Under the pieces are notes generated by a model. The model had not been told where the DNA came from. It was given only the letters and a program-made list of their open reading frames with translations, and made no database searches. Below are positions 34,303 through 42,777 of a DNA stretch of 64,000 bases, one piece after another. Position 1 is the first letter of the stretch. Each line of letters begins with the position of its first letter. Source of the DNA: Ferrovibrio xuzhouensis (GTDB lineage Bacteria > Pseudomonadota > Alphaproteobacteria > Ferrovibrionales > Ferrovibrionaceae); NCBI RefSeq assembly GCF_042648965.1, contig NZ_JBHRYJ010000002.1:670539-734538 (forward strand), given 5' to 3'. The position numbers were made by a program, and so were the translations under genes.

Positions 34303-35103
34303 ATGGGCAAGCCCGCGAAGAAAAAGACCACGAAGAAGAAATCCGCGCCGGACGGCTATGCCGCCGAGTTGCGCCGCCTGCAGATCCAACTGGTCTGCCT
34401 GCAGCGGCACCTGATCGCCCGCAACGAGAAGCTGCTGGTGATCATCGAGGGCCGCGACGGCGCCGGCAAGGACGGCACGATCAAGCGGATCACCGAGCAT
34501 ATGAGCCCGCGGGAGACCCGTGTGGTGGCGCTCGGCAAGCCGTCCGACCGCGAGCAGACCGAGTGGTATTTCCAGCGTCATGTGGCGCATCTGCCGGCGG
34601 GCGGCGAATTCGTGCTGTTCAACAGAAGCTGGTACAATCGCGCCGGCGTCGAACGCGTGATGGGATTCTGCACCGAGGCGGAATACGAATCCTTCATGAC
34701 CAACGTGCCGCTGTTCGAGGACCTGCTGGTGCGTTCGGGCATTCGCCTGCTCAAATATTACCTCGACATCGACCGTGACGAGCAGAAGAAGCGGCTGGCG
34801 CTGCGCGAGCGCGACCCGCTGAAACAATGGAAAATCAGCCCGATCGACAAGGTCGCCCTGAAACACTGGAAGGCCTACAGCCAGGCCCGCGATGCCATGC
34901 TGTCACGCAGCCACTCGGCCGCCGCCCCCTGGATCGTGGTGCGTGCCGACAACAAGAAACTTGCCCGGCTGAACCTGATCCGCGATCTGCTGAGCCGGCT
35001 TGAATACGATGACAAGGCCAGGCCGAGACTGCTGGCGCCCGACCGGCATATCGTTTTTTCCTTCGATGCCGAGGCTTTGCGCGACGGCCGTGTGGCGCCT
35101 TAG
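34303..35103 (+). CDS. ppk2: Polyphosphate kinase 2 family protein
   Basis: A 266-residue P-loop kinase of the PPK2 family: Walker A GRDGAGKDG, PSDREQTEWYFQRH, Walker B/lid region FNRSWYNRAGVERVMGF and KYYLDID. The single domain fits class I PPK2, which moves phosphate between polyphosphate and nucleoside diphosphates. The lysine-rich start (KKKTTKKK) is probably disordered. It follows pirin by 3 bp and converges with chaB, 9 bp away. Confidence 0.93.
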   Translation: MGKPAKKKTTKKKSAPDGYAAELRRLQIQLVCLQRHLIARNEKLLVIIEGRDGAGKDGTIKRITEHMSPRETRVVALGKPSDREQTEWYFQRHVAHLPAGGEFVLFNRSWYNRAGVERVMGFCTEAEYESFMTNVPLFEDLLVRSGIRLLKYYLDIDRDEQKKRLALRERDPLKQWKISPIDKVALKHWKAYSQARDAMLSRSHSAAAPWIVVRADNKKLARLNLIRDLLSRLEYDDKARPRLLAPDRHIVFSFDAEALRDGRVAP

Positions 35104-35112
35104 GTCGCGGCA

Positions 35113-35325
35113 CTAATCACCGGTCGGCACCCAGCGGTCGCCATCCTTGCGATAACGGTGCTTGACGGCGGCCCAGGCGATGCGGTGGGCGGCTTCCTCC
35201 TGCCGCGGATCACCGATATGGCCCCCCCAGGCGGCATTGAAGGCGGCGCGGAAAATGTCCTGCGCATGCTCCGGCAGATGGTTGCGGACCGAATCCGGCA
35301 GATCGCTGTTGCGACGGTAGGGCAT
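35113..35325 (-). CDS. ChaB-family small protein
   Basis: This 70-residue protein matches the ChaB family: LPDSVRNHLPEHAQDIFRAAFNAAW, shortened here to the key LPEHAQDIFRAAFNAA, then EEAAHRIAWAAVKHRY. The family is named for a supposed regulator of cation transport in E. coli, but its biochemical role is unclear. It is the third gene of a tight operon after the host-attachment and SDH-protease genes (10-bp gap). Confidence 0.88.
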   Translation of the reverse strand: MPYRRNSDLPDSVRNHLPEHAQDIFRAAFNAAWGGHIGDPRQEEAAHRIAWAAVKHRYRKDGDRWVPTGD

Positions 35326-35335
35326 GTCTGCCTGT

Positions 35336-36169
35336 TCAGGAACCGTTGCGGCGCGGCTGTCGTGGCACGGGGGCGGGCACGTATTCCACCGTGGGCGTGG
35401 TGCGCACCGGCTGTGGGTAGAGGGCCATCAGGTCGGCGACTTCCTCGGGCAGACCGGTGCTGACTGGCAGGCCGAGTTCGATGGCCTCTTCCGCAGTGAT
35501 GGGATAGTCATGCGTCCATTGCCCGCGGGTCAGCTTGTCGGCCAGCGCCACGGCCTTGTCCTCGGGCATATAGCGGCTCAGCAGCTTGCACGCCGCAATC
35601 GAGACCTGGTGTGTCGCCTTCTCGCCGATATCGGCATAGATCAGGGTCTGGTCATCGATCCTGGCAATGGGCTTGTCGCGGACTACCCGGGCCAGCGAGG
35701 CGGCGGGAAAGCCGCCGATCTGCGGATCGATTGGCCCCAGCATCGCATGCGGCGCCATGATGATCTGGTCGGCAGCGAGCGCGATCAGGGTGCCGCCCGA
35801 CATAGCCAGTTGCGGCACGATCGCCGTGACCTTGCCGCGATGCTGGCTCAGGGCGGATGCGATCTGCAGCGAAGCGATCACCAGGCCGCCGGGCGTGTGC
35901 AGGATAATATCGATCGGTGTTTCCGGATCGGTATCGCGGATAGCACGGATCACATCCTCGGCGTCGTCGATGTCGATATAGCGCACCAGCGGGAAGCCCA
36001 GCAGACGCATGGTTTCCTGGCGGTGTACCAGGGTGATCACCCGGGTACCGCGGGCCTTCTGCAGTTGCAGGAGTTTGCGGGCCCGCATCAGAATCAGCAA
36101 TCGCTGGCGCAGCATCGGCTGCAGCGCCATGAAGATGAAGAACAGCCAGAAGAGATCGCCGAAGCTCAC
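35336..36169 (-). CDS. Membrane-anchored ClpP-fold serine protease, SDH family
   Basis: A 277-residue protein with an N-terminal membrane segment (about residues 5-18), followed by the ClpP/crotonase-like fold of the SDH-type serine proteinases: IILHTPGGLVIAS and the nucleophile serine in LAMSGGTLIALAAD. The active side probably faces the cytoplasm at the membrane. The start is GTG at 36169, 8 bp after the host-attachment stop. A proline/arginine-rich C-terminus ends the protein. It belongs to an operon divergent from an alcohol dehydrogenase with an FNR-type site between them. Confidence 0.85.
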   Translation of the reverse strand: MSFGDLFWLFFIFMALQPMLRQRLLILMRARKLLQLQKARGTRVITLVHRQETMRLLGFPLVRYIDIDDAEDVIRAIRDTDPETPIDIILHTPGGLVIASLQIASALSQHRGKVTAIVPQLAMSGGTLIALAADQIIMAPHAMLGPIDPQIGGFPAASLARVVRDKPIARIDDQTLIYADIGEKATHQVSIAACKLLSRYMPEDKAVALADKLTRGQWTHDYPITAEEAIELGLPVSTGLPEEVADLMALYPQPVRTTPTVEYVPAPVPRQPRRNGS

Positions 36170-36177
36170 CGGTGGCC

Positions 36178-36645
36178 TCAGGTGGCGTGGAGAAAGCTGC
36201 GGACGTGATCGAGAATTTCGGCTGGTGTCGCCTTGGTCAGATCCTTGTCGATCTCTCCGGCGATGCAGCGGCCGAGTTCCTCGTTGTAGTCCTTGCGCAG
36301 GATGCCCAGCATGCGCGGCGGCGCCACGACGATCAGGCGGCTGAAGCGGTGCTCGCGGCAGGCTACCGCCAGCCGTTTAGCCACCAGAGCCGTGAATCGG
36401 GCCTTGGCCTCGTCATGCGGATCATGCGGTGGTTGCATCGCCGAGCGCCGGCTGTCGCTGCTGGAAAAGCTGCGACCCGGCCGGTCGCTTTTGAGGTCGC
36501 GAGAAAAACCGTGGGTATCCTCGGCTTTCAGCCCGAACTCCGGCACTGCGGTCAGCGGCCCGTCGCGACCGGATGCGGCCCAGGCATTCGCCTGGGCCGC
36601 ATCGGCAACCAGGATCCAGGTTTTCGGAAAGGCAGGGTGCGGCAT
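36178..36645 (-). CDS. Host-attachment family protein
   Basis: A 155-residue protein of the host-attachment (Host_attach) family: TWILVADAAQANAWAA at the start and RLIVVAPPRMLGILR in the middle, fitting an eRF1-like nucleotide/RNA-related fold. The name derives from an Agrobacterium attachment mutant; the molecular role is unknown. It is the first gene of the operon with the SDH-protease and chaB, and lies opposite adhA across a perfect TTGAC-N4-GTCAA box. Confidence 0.87.
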   Translation of the reverse strand: MPHPAFPKTWILVADAAQANAWAASGRDGPLTAVPEFGLKAEDTHGFSRDLKSDRPGRSFSSSDSRRSAMQPPHDPHDEAKARFTALVAKRLAVACREHRFSRLIVVAPPRMLGILRKDYNEELGRCIAGEIDKDLTKATPAEILDHVRSFLHAT

Positions 36646-36711
36646 GGCGGCCTCCGCGGCTGGGGCGCATCAGATATACCCAAGAATGCTCAGGAAAATG
36701 GCAGGCGGTCC

Positions 36712-36725
36712 TTGACCTGCGTCAA
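36712..36725. promoter_or_regulatory. FNR/FixK/Anr-type binding site
   Basis: TTGACCTGCGTCAA is a perfect TTGAC-N4-GTCAA palindrome, the consensus of the CRP-FNR family low-oxygen regulators. A -10-like TGTTAA lies at 36747-36752. The predicted start (about 36759) puts the site centre near -41, the classical activating position for adhA. The same site lies 67 bp from the host-attachment start on the other strand. Confidence 0.75.
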
Positions 36726-36779
36726 GACCGCACCCGGATACCCCTGTGTTAAGGTCGTGCCTTGCGGAAGGAGCGTTTC

Positions 36780-37769
36780 ATGCATGCCATGGTGCTGCAC
36801 GCGGTCGGTCGCCCGCTGGTCATGACCGACCTGCCCGAGCCGCGGCCGGAACCGCAGCAGGTTCTGGTCAAGGTCGCCGCCTGCGGGGTCTGCCGCACCG
36901 ATCTGCATGTGGTCGACGGCGAGCTGACGCAGCCGAAACTGCCCCTGGTGCCGGGTCACGAGATCGTCGGGCGGGTGGTCGCGCTCGGCCGCGACGTGCG
37001 CGACCTTGCCATTGGCGACCGCGTCGGCATTCCCTGGCTCGGCTGGAGCTGTGGTGCCTGCGAATATTGCCGTGCCGGTCAGGAGAATCTCTGCGCCGAA
37101 GCGCGCTTCACCGGTTACCAGATCGATGGCGGCTATGCCGACCGCGTGCTGGCCGATCATCGCTACTGCTTCCGGCTGCCCGGGGGCATGAGTGATGTCG
37201 AGGCGGCCCCCTTGCTCTGCGCCGGCCTGATCGGCTACCGCGCCTACCGCATGGCCGGGCCGGGGCGCCGACTGGGCCTCTATGGCTTCGGCGCCGCTGC
37301 CCATATCCTGATCCAGGTGGCGATGGCGCAGGGCCGCTCGGTTTATGCCTTCACCCGGCCGGGTGACGATGCGGCGCAGGCCTTCGCCCGCGAACTCGGT
37401 GCCGTCTGGGCCGGACCTTCCGATGCAGCGCCGCCGGAGCCGCTCGATGCTGCCATCCTCTTCGCCCCGGTCGGTGCCCTGGTGCCGGTGGCCCTGCAGG
37501 CCGTGCGGCGCGGCGGCACCGTGATCTGCGCCGGCATCCATATGAGCGACATCCCGCGTTTTCCCTACGACCTGCTGTGGGGCGAGCGCAGCTTGAAATC
37601 GGTGGCCAACCTGACCCGACAGGATGCTGTCGAGTTCCTCGATCTGATGCCAGGGATTCCGGTGCGCACCCACCCGGTGCCCTATCCGCTGGCCGAGGCC
37701 AACCGGGCCCTTGACGATCTGCGCGCCGGCCGACTGCAGGGTGCTGCCGTGCTGGTCCCCGGAGAGTGA
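36780..37769 (+). CDS. adhA: Zinc-dependent alcohol dehydrogenase (AdhA-like)
   Basis: A 329-residue medium-chain dehydrogenase: catalytic zinc ligands in CGVCRTDLH and PGHEIVGRV, structural zinc cysteines in CGACEYCRAGQENLC, and the NAD-binding loop YGFGAAAH. ATG 36780 has AAGGAG upstream; a TTG at 36762 is possible but weaker. The promoter contains an FNR-type site near -41, as for Anr-controlled adhA genes, so it probably reduces aldehydes or oxidises alcohols when oxygen is low. Confidence 0.92.
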   Translation: MHAMVLHAVGRPLVMTDLPEPRPEPQQVLVKVAACGVCRTDLHVVDGELTQPKLPLVPGHEIVGRVVALGRDVRDLAIGDRVGIPWLGWSCGACEYCRAGQENLCAEARFTGYQIDGGYADRVLADHRYCFRLPGGMSDVEAAPLLCAGLIGYRAYRMAGPGRRLGLYGFGAAAHILIQVAMAQGRSVYAFTRPGDDAAQAFARELGAVWAGPSDAAPPEPLDAAILFAPVGALVPVALQAVRRGGTVICAGIHMSDIPRFPYDLLWGERSLKSVANLTRQDAVEFLDLMPGIPVRTHPVPYPLAEANRALDDLRAGRLQGAAVLVPGE

Positions 37770-37868
37770 CGCAGAGAGCGCGCCATAATATCGCCGCCTC
37801 GCCCGGGCAATATTGCGGGGCCGTACCGGATCGCGCAGAATTGCCGCCAAATTCAGGAGGATCTCCCC

Positions 37869-39329
37869 ATGACCCATCTCAAGCATGCCGATCTGCTGCG
37901 CCGCCAGGCCTATATCGATGGCGCCTGGGTCGGCGCCGACAGCGGCAGGACCTTCCCGGTGACCAACCCCGCCGATGGCAGCTTGATCGCCGAAGTGCCC
38001 GATATGGGGCGTGCCGAGGCGAAGCGGGCGATTGCCGCCGCCGAAGCCGCCTGGCCGGCCTGGGCGGCGCTGACCGCCAAGCAGCGCGCCACCATCCTGC
38101 GCAAATGGTTCGACCTGATGATGCAGCACCAGGACGATCTGGCCGCCCTGATGGTGCTGGAACAGGGCAAGCCGCTGGCCGAGGCGAAGGGCGAGGTGGC
38201 CTATGGCGCCAGCTTCGTCGAATGGTTCGCCGAGGAGGCCAAGCGCATCTACGGCGACGTCATCCCCGGCCATGCGCCGGACAAGCGCATCGTGGTGCTG
38301 AAGCAGCCGGTTGGCGTGGTTGCTGCGATCACGCCGTGGAATTTCCCGATCGCCATGATCACCCGCAAATGCGCCCCGGCGCTGGCCGCCGGCTGCCCGG
38401 TGGTGATCAAGCCGGCGGAAGACACCCCGCTCTGTGCGCTGGCGCTGGCCCGGCTGGCAGAAGAGGCTGGCATGCCGAAGGGTGTGTTGAATATCGTGAC
38501 CTCCTCGCAGGGTCCCGAGGTCGGCCTCGAGCTGACCACCAATCCCACGGTGCGCAAGGTCTCGTTCACCGGCTCTACCGAGGTCGGCAAGATCCTGATG
38601 CGCCAGAGCGCCGACACGCTGAAAAAGCTGTCGCTGGAACTTGGCGGCAACGCGCCGTTCATCGTGTTCGACGATGCCGATCTCGATGCCGCCGTGGCTG
38701 GCGCAATGATCTCGAAGTACCGCAACACCGGCCAGACCTGCGTCTGCACCAACCGTTTTTTTGTGCAAGACAGCGTCTACGATGCCTTTGCCGCCAAGCT
38801 GGTCGAGGCGACCAAGAAGCTGAAGACAGGCCCGGGTTTCGACGATGGCGTCAGCCAGGGGCCGCTGATCAACCAGGATGCGCTGGACAAGGTCGAGCGA
38901 CTGGTGGCAGACGCCAAGGCCAGGGGCGCAAAGGTGCTGCTGGGCGGCGGCCGCGATCAGCACGGCGGCACCTTCTATCAGCCGAGCGTGATCGGCGACG
39001 CCACCATGGCGATGGAAGCCTCGCAGGAGGAAATCTTCGGCCCGGTCGCCATGCTCTACCGTTTCAAGGATGAAGCGGAGGCGATCAAACTTGCCAATGA
39101 CACGCCCTACGGGCTCGCCGCCTATTTCTACAGCCGCGATATTGCCCGCGTCTGGCGGGTCGCCGAAAAGCTGCAATACGGCATGGTCGGCATCAACGAA
39201 GGCCTGATTTCCACGGCGGAAGCACCCTTCGGCGGCGTCAAGGAGTCCGGCATGGGTCGAGAGGGCTCCAAATACGGCATCGATAGCTTCATCGAGATCA
39301 AATACCTCTGCCTCGGCGGCATCGCCTGA
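37869..39329 (+). CDS. gabD: Succinate/alpha-ketoglutarate semialdehyde dehydrogenase
   Basis: A 486-residue NAD(P)-dependent aldehyde dehydrogenase of the GabD branch: TPWNFPIAMITRK, FTGSTEVGK cofactor loop, LELGGNAPFIV glutamate and the catalytic cysteine in GQTCVCTNRF (a second Cys two residues on is the redox pair seen in some SSADHs). AGGAGG precedes the ATG. GabD-type enzymes often also oxidise alpha-ketoglutarate semialdehyde, the end product of both the uronate and oxidative xylose routes in this window, so that role is plausible. No GABA transaminase is adjacent. Confidence 0.9.
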   Translation: MTHLKHADLLRRQAYIDGAWVGADSGRTFPVTNPADGSLIAEVPDMGRAEAKRAIAAAEAAWPAWAALTAKQRATILRKWFDLMMQHQDDLAALMVLEQGKPLAEAKGEVAYGASFVEWFAEEAKRIYGDVIPGHAPDKRIVVLKQPVGVVAAITPWNFPIAMITRKCAPALAAGCPVVIKPAEDTPLCALALARLAEEAGMPKGVLNIVTSSQGPEVGLELTTNPTVRKVSFTGSTEVGKILMRQSADTLKKLSLELGGNAPFIVFDDADLDAAVAGAMISKYRNTGQTCVCTNRFFVQDSVYDAFAAKLVEATKKLKTGPGFDDGVSQGPLINQDALDKVERLVADAKARGAKVLLGGGRDQHGGTFYQPSVIGDATMAMEASQEEIFGPVAMLYRFKDEAEAIKLANDTPYGLAAYFYSRDIARVWRVAEKLQYGMVGINEGLISTAEAPFGGVKESGMGREGSKYGIDSFIEIKYLCLGGIA

Positions 39330-39382
39330 GCCGGCCGGCATCTTCGCAATTCATTGGAGTGGTCCTATAGTGGGTATACAGA

Positions 39383-39397
39383 GCAGGTGAAACCTGC
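39383..39397. other. Short inverted repeat before the flavoenzyme gene
   Basis: GCAGGT-GAA-ACCTGC forms a 6-bp stem with a 3-base loop in the 107-bp gap between gabD and the FAD oxidoreductase. It may be an operator or a weak terminator for gabD. Confidence 0.25.
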
Positions 39398-39436
39398 CTG
39401 TTTCCCCTGTCGTGCCCGGGCCGTGCGAGGATTGTG

Positions 39437-40570
39437 ATGACCGAGCGTTGCGATGTTGTGATTGTCGGTGGCGGCATTGCCGGCGCCGGTGCCGGTTATG
39501 CCCTGGCGCGCGAAGGCCGCAAGGTCGTGCTGCTGGAACGCGAGAGCCAGCCCGGCTACCACACCACCGGCCGTTCGGCGGCCCTGTTCGCCGAGACCTA
39601 CGGCAACGCGCCGATCCGTGCGCTCACGGTTGCCAGCCGCGATTTCCTGATGCACCCGCCGGCCGGTTTCACGGAAGGACCGATCCTGACCCCGCGCGGC
39701 GCCCTGCATGCCGGCACGGCGGAGCAGGCCGGCGAACTCGATCACAATTGCAGCGAGATGCGCCGGCTGGTGCCTTCGGTGCGGCGGCTGTCGCCGGCCG
39801 AGGTGCTGGAGCGCATGCCGGTCATGCGCCCGGAGGCGGCAGCCGGCGGCGGGCTGCTGGAGCCCGACGCCATGGATATCGATGTGCATGCCCTGCATCG
39901 CGGGTTCCTGAAGGGTATGACGGCGGCCGGCGGCCGCATCGTCACCGAGGCCGAGGTCACGGGCATAGCCCGCCCGGCGGCCGACTGGACCGTGGAAACC
40001 CGGCAAGGCATTTTCTCGGCGCCAGTGCTGATCAACGCCGCCGGGGCCTGGGCAGACGTGGTGGCGGCGCTGGCCGGGGTGGCGCCGGTGAGCCTGAAGC
40101 CCAAGCGCCGTACGGCAGTCACCTTCGACCCGCCGGCTGGCACCGATATTCGCGACTGGCCCACCCTGGTGGCGGCCGACGAATCCTTCTACTTCAAGCC
40201 CGATGCCGGCCGGCTGCTGCTGTCGCCCTGCGACGAGACCGACAGCGATCCCTGCGATGCCCAGCCCGACGAAATGGACATCGCCATTGCCGTCGACCGG
40301 CTGCAGACGGCCACCACCCTGGAGGTGCGCCGGCTGGCCGCCCGCTGGGCCGGCCTGCGCAGCTTTGTCGCCGACCGCACCATCGTCTGCGGCTTCGATG
40401 CGGCGGCGTCGGGCTTTTTCTGGCTCGCCGCCCAGGGCGGCTACGGTATCCAGACCTCGGCGGCGATGAGCCGGGTGTCAGGGGGCCTTGCGCTCGGCCG
40501 GGGTCTGCCCGACGATGTGGCAGCCCTCGGCGTGACCGAGGCCGATCTCAGCCCGGCGAGACTGCGGTAG
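39437..40570 (+). CDS. FAD-dependent D-amino-acid oxidase-like dehydrogenase
   Basis: A 377-residue DAO-family flavoenzyme: dinucleotide loop VVIVGGGIAGAGAGYALA at the start, TTGRSAALFAETYG flavin-contact segment and AAQGGYGIQTSAAMS near the C-terminus. The overall length and pattern recall D-arginine dehydrogenase-type enzymes, which pass electrons to the quinone pool. The next gene, 8 bp away, encodes a molybdopterin oxidoreductase; this is an uncommon pairing. The substrate cannot be inferred with certainty. Confidence 0.87.
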   Translation: MTERCDVVIVGGGIAGAGAGYALAREGRKVVLLERESQPGYHTTGRSAALFAETYGNAPIRALTVASRDFLMHPPAGFTEGPILTPRGALHAGTAEQAGELDHNCSEMRRLVPSVRRLSPAEVLERMPVMRPEAAAGGGLLEPDAMDIDVHALHRGFLKGMTAAGGRIVTEAEVTGIARPAADWTVETRQGIFSAPVLINAAGAWADVVAALAGVAPVSLKPKRRTAVTFDPPAGTDIRDWPTLVAADESFYFKPDAGRLLLSPCDETDSDPCDAQPDEMDIAIAVDRLQTATTLEVRRLAARWAGLRSFVADRTIVCGFDAAASGFFWLAAQGGYGIQTSAAMSRVSGGLALGRGLPDDVAALGVTEADLSPARLR

Positions 40571-40578
40571 GCCCTGCA

Positions 40579-42672
40579 ATGAATGCCCCCTTTGCCACCG
40601 TCGACAAGTCCAAAGGTGACAAGCCGGAAACCGGCTACAGCGCCTGCCCGCATGACTGCCCGTCGACCTGCGCGCTGGAAATCGACCTGCTGCCGGAGGG
40701 CCGTATCGGCAGGGTGCGTGGCGCGCCCGGCAACAGCTACACCGCCGGGGTGATCTGCGCCAAGGTCGCCCGTTATGCCGAGCGCGCCAACCATCCGGAC
40801 CGCCTGCTGCATCCGCTGCTGCGCACCGGCCCGAAAGGCTCGGGCCAGTACACGCAAATCTCCTGGGCCGAGGCGCTCGACCGTACCGCCGAGGCCTTCC
40901 TGAAGGCGGAAGCGCAACACGGCAGCGAGGCGGTCTGGCCCTATTACTATGCCGGCACCATGGGCCTGGTGCAGCGCGACGGCATCCATCGCCTGCGCCA
41001 TGCCAAGCGCTATTCCGGCATGCATTCCACCATCTGCGTGACGCTGGCCCGTGCCGGCTTCATTGCCGGAACCGGGTCGCTGCGCGGCCCCGATCCGCGC
41101 GAGATGGCCAAAAGCGACTGCGTGGTGATCTGGGGCACCAATGCGGTGCATACCCAGGTCAACGTGATGACCCACGCGATCCGCGCCCGCAAGGACCGCG
41201 GTGCGAAGATCGTGGTGGTTGATCCCTATCGCAATGCGACCGCCGAGCAGGCCGACCTGCACCTGATGCTGCGCCCGGGCACCGATGGCGCACTGGCCTG
41301 TGCGGTGATGCATGTGCTGTTCCGCGACGGCCAAGCCGACCGTGCCTATCTGGCGCAATACACGGACGGCGCCGAGGCACTGGAGCACCATCTGCGGGAT
41401 CGCGGCCCGGCCTGGGCGGCGCCGATCACCGGGCTTGGCGAAAACGAGATCACTGCCTTCGCGCATCTTCTGGCTGAACGCAAGCGACATTTCCTGCGGC
41501 TCGGCTACGGCTTTTCGCGCAGCCGCAATGGCGCGGTCAACATGCATGCCGCCGCCAGCATCGCCTGTGTCACCGGCGCCTGGCGGCATGAGGGCGGTGG
41601 CGCCTTCCACAACAGTGGCGCCATCTTCAACTGGAACAAGACGCTGATCGAGGGCCTCGACGTGCTCGATCCGAAAATCCGCATGCTCGACCAGTCGCAG
41701 ATCGGTGCGGTTCTGTGCGGGGATGCCGCGGCACTGAAGAACGGTCCGCCGGTCACCGCGCTGCTGATCCAGAACACCAACCCGGTGGAAGTGGCGCCGG
41801 ATTCCAACCGGGTGAAACAGGGGTTCCTGCGCGCTGACCTGTTCACCTGCGTGCACGAGCAGTTCATGACCGCGACGGCGAAAATGGCCGACATCGTGCT
41901 GCCGGCCACCATGTTCACCGAGCATGACGACATTTATCAGGCTGGCGGCCAGCAGAGCATCCTGCTGGGGCCGAAGCTGGTCGAGGCCCCGGGCGAGGCG
42001 CGCGAGAATCATTACGTGATTGCCGAGCTGGCAAGGCGTGTCGGAGCGCAGCATCCGGGCTTTGACATGACGGCGCTGGAGATCGCCGATGTGACGCTCA
42101 AGGCATCCGGCTGGCCGGATGCCGAGACCCTGCGGGAAAAGCGCTGGATCGACTGCCAGCCGGATTTCCGCACCAGCCATTTCCTCGACGGCTTCGGCTG
42201 GCCCGGCGGCAAATACCGCCTGGCGCCGGACTGGGCCGCCATGGGGCCGGATGTCGCCGGCATGCCGGCGCTGCCGGATCACTGGACCAGCATCGAGGCG
42301 GCGAGTGAGGCTTTGCCGTTCCGCCTGGTCACCGCGCCGGCCCGCAACTTCCTCAATACCACGTTTACCGAGACGCCGACCTCGGCCGGCCGCGAACAGC
42401 AGCCGACCGCCTTCATCCATCCGGAGGATGCGGCCGGCCTCGATATTGCCGACGGCGCTGCCGTGCGGCTCGGCAACGACCGCGGCACCGTGAAGCTGCA
42501 TGCCAGACTGTTCGATGGCGTGCGGCGCGGCGTGGTGATCGTCGAGAGCATCTGGCCGCATGTCGCCTTCGAGGAAGGCATCGGCGTCAATGCGCTGACC
42601 GGCGCGGATGCGGCCCAGCCCAATGGTGGCGCTGCCTTCCACGACACCGCGATCTGGGTGCGCCCGGCCTGA
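40579..42672 (+). CDS. Molybdopterin-dependent oxidoreductase with N-terminal 4Fe-4S site
   Basis: A 697-residue DMSO-reductase family protein. A 4Fe-4S site is formed by Cys23, Cys27, Cys31 and Cys60 (CPHDCPSTC then VICAK). The bis-MGD domains follow (VVIWGTNAVHTQVN; LLIQNTNPVEVAP; C-terminal cofactor-binding part from about residue 570). Cys in MHSTICVTLARAG is a candidate Mo region residue. No Tat signal is seen, so it is cytoplasmic. No dedicated electron-transfer subunit is adjacent; the partner may be the upstream flavoenzyme or a soluble ferredoxin. Formate-dehydrogenase annotation would be an over-call. Confidence 0.87.
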   Translation: MNAPFATVDKSKGDKPETGYSACPHDCPSTCALEIDLLPEGRIGRVRGAPGNSYTAGVICAKVARYAERANHPDRLLHPLLRTGPKGSGQYTQISWAEALDRTAEAFLKAEAQHGSEAVWPYYYAGTMGLVQRDGIHRLRHAKRYSGMHSTICVTLARAGFIAGTGSLRGPDPREMAKSDCVVIWGTNAVHTQVNVMTHAIRARKDRGAKIVVVDPYRNATAEQADLHLMLRPGTDGALACAVMHVLFRDGQADRAYLAQYTDGAEALEHHLRDRGPAWAAPITGLGENEITAFAHLLAERKRHFLRLGYGFSRSRNGAVNMHAAASIACVTGAWRHEGGGAFHNSGAIFNWNKTLIEGLDVLDPKIRMLDQSQIGAVLCGDAAALKNGPPVTALLIQNTNPVEVAPDSNRVKQGFLRADLFTCVHEQFMTATAKMADIVLPATMFTEHDDIYQAGGQQSILLGPKLVEAPGEARENHYVIAELARRVGAQHPGFDMTALEIADVTLKASGWPDAETLREKRWIDCQPDFRTSHFLDGFGWPGGKYRLAPDWAAMGPDVAGMPALPDHWTSIEAASEALPFRLVTAPARNFLNTTFTETPTSAGREQQPTAFIHPEDAAGLDIADGAAVRLGNDRGTVKLHARLFDGVRRGVVIVESIWPHVAFEEGIGVNALTGADAAQPNGGAAFHDTAIWVRPA

Positions 42673-42777
42673 ATGACGGCGGCCTGATTATCCCCGACGT
42701 AATCGCGGGGCCGGGATGAGTCGGTCATCCTGTCTGCACGGCACATCCCGGTGCCATTCGCCAGACAGGAGAGAGCC

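Noticed and set aside
40579..42672. Calling the molybdopterin enzyme a formate dehydrogenase
   Set aside because: No selenocysteine or clear formate-dehydrogenase cysteine/histidine pair was identified and no electron-transfer subunits are adjacent.
42714..42730. GGATGA-N5-TCATCC inverted repeat after the molybdopterin gene
   Set aside because: Only a 6-bp stem without T-run; too weak to call a terminator or operator in GC-rich DNA.
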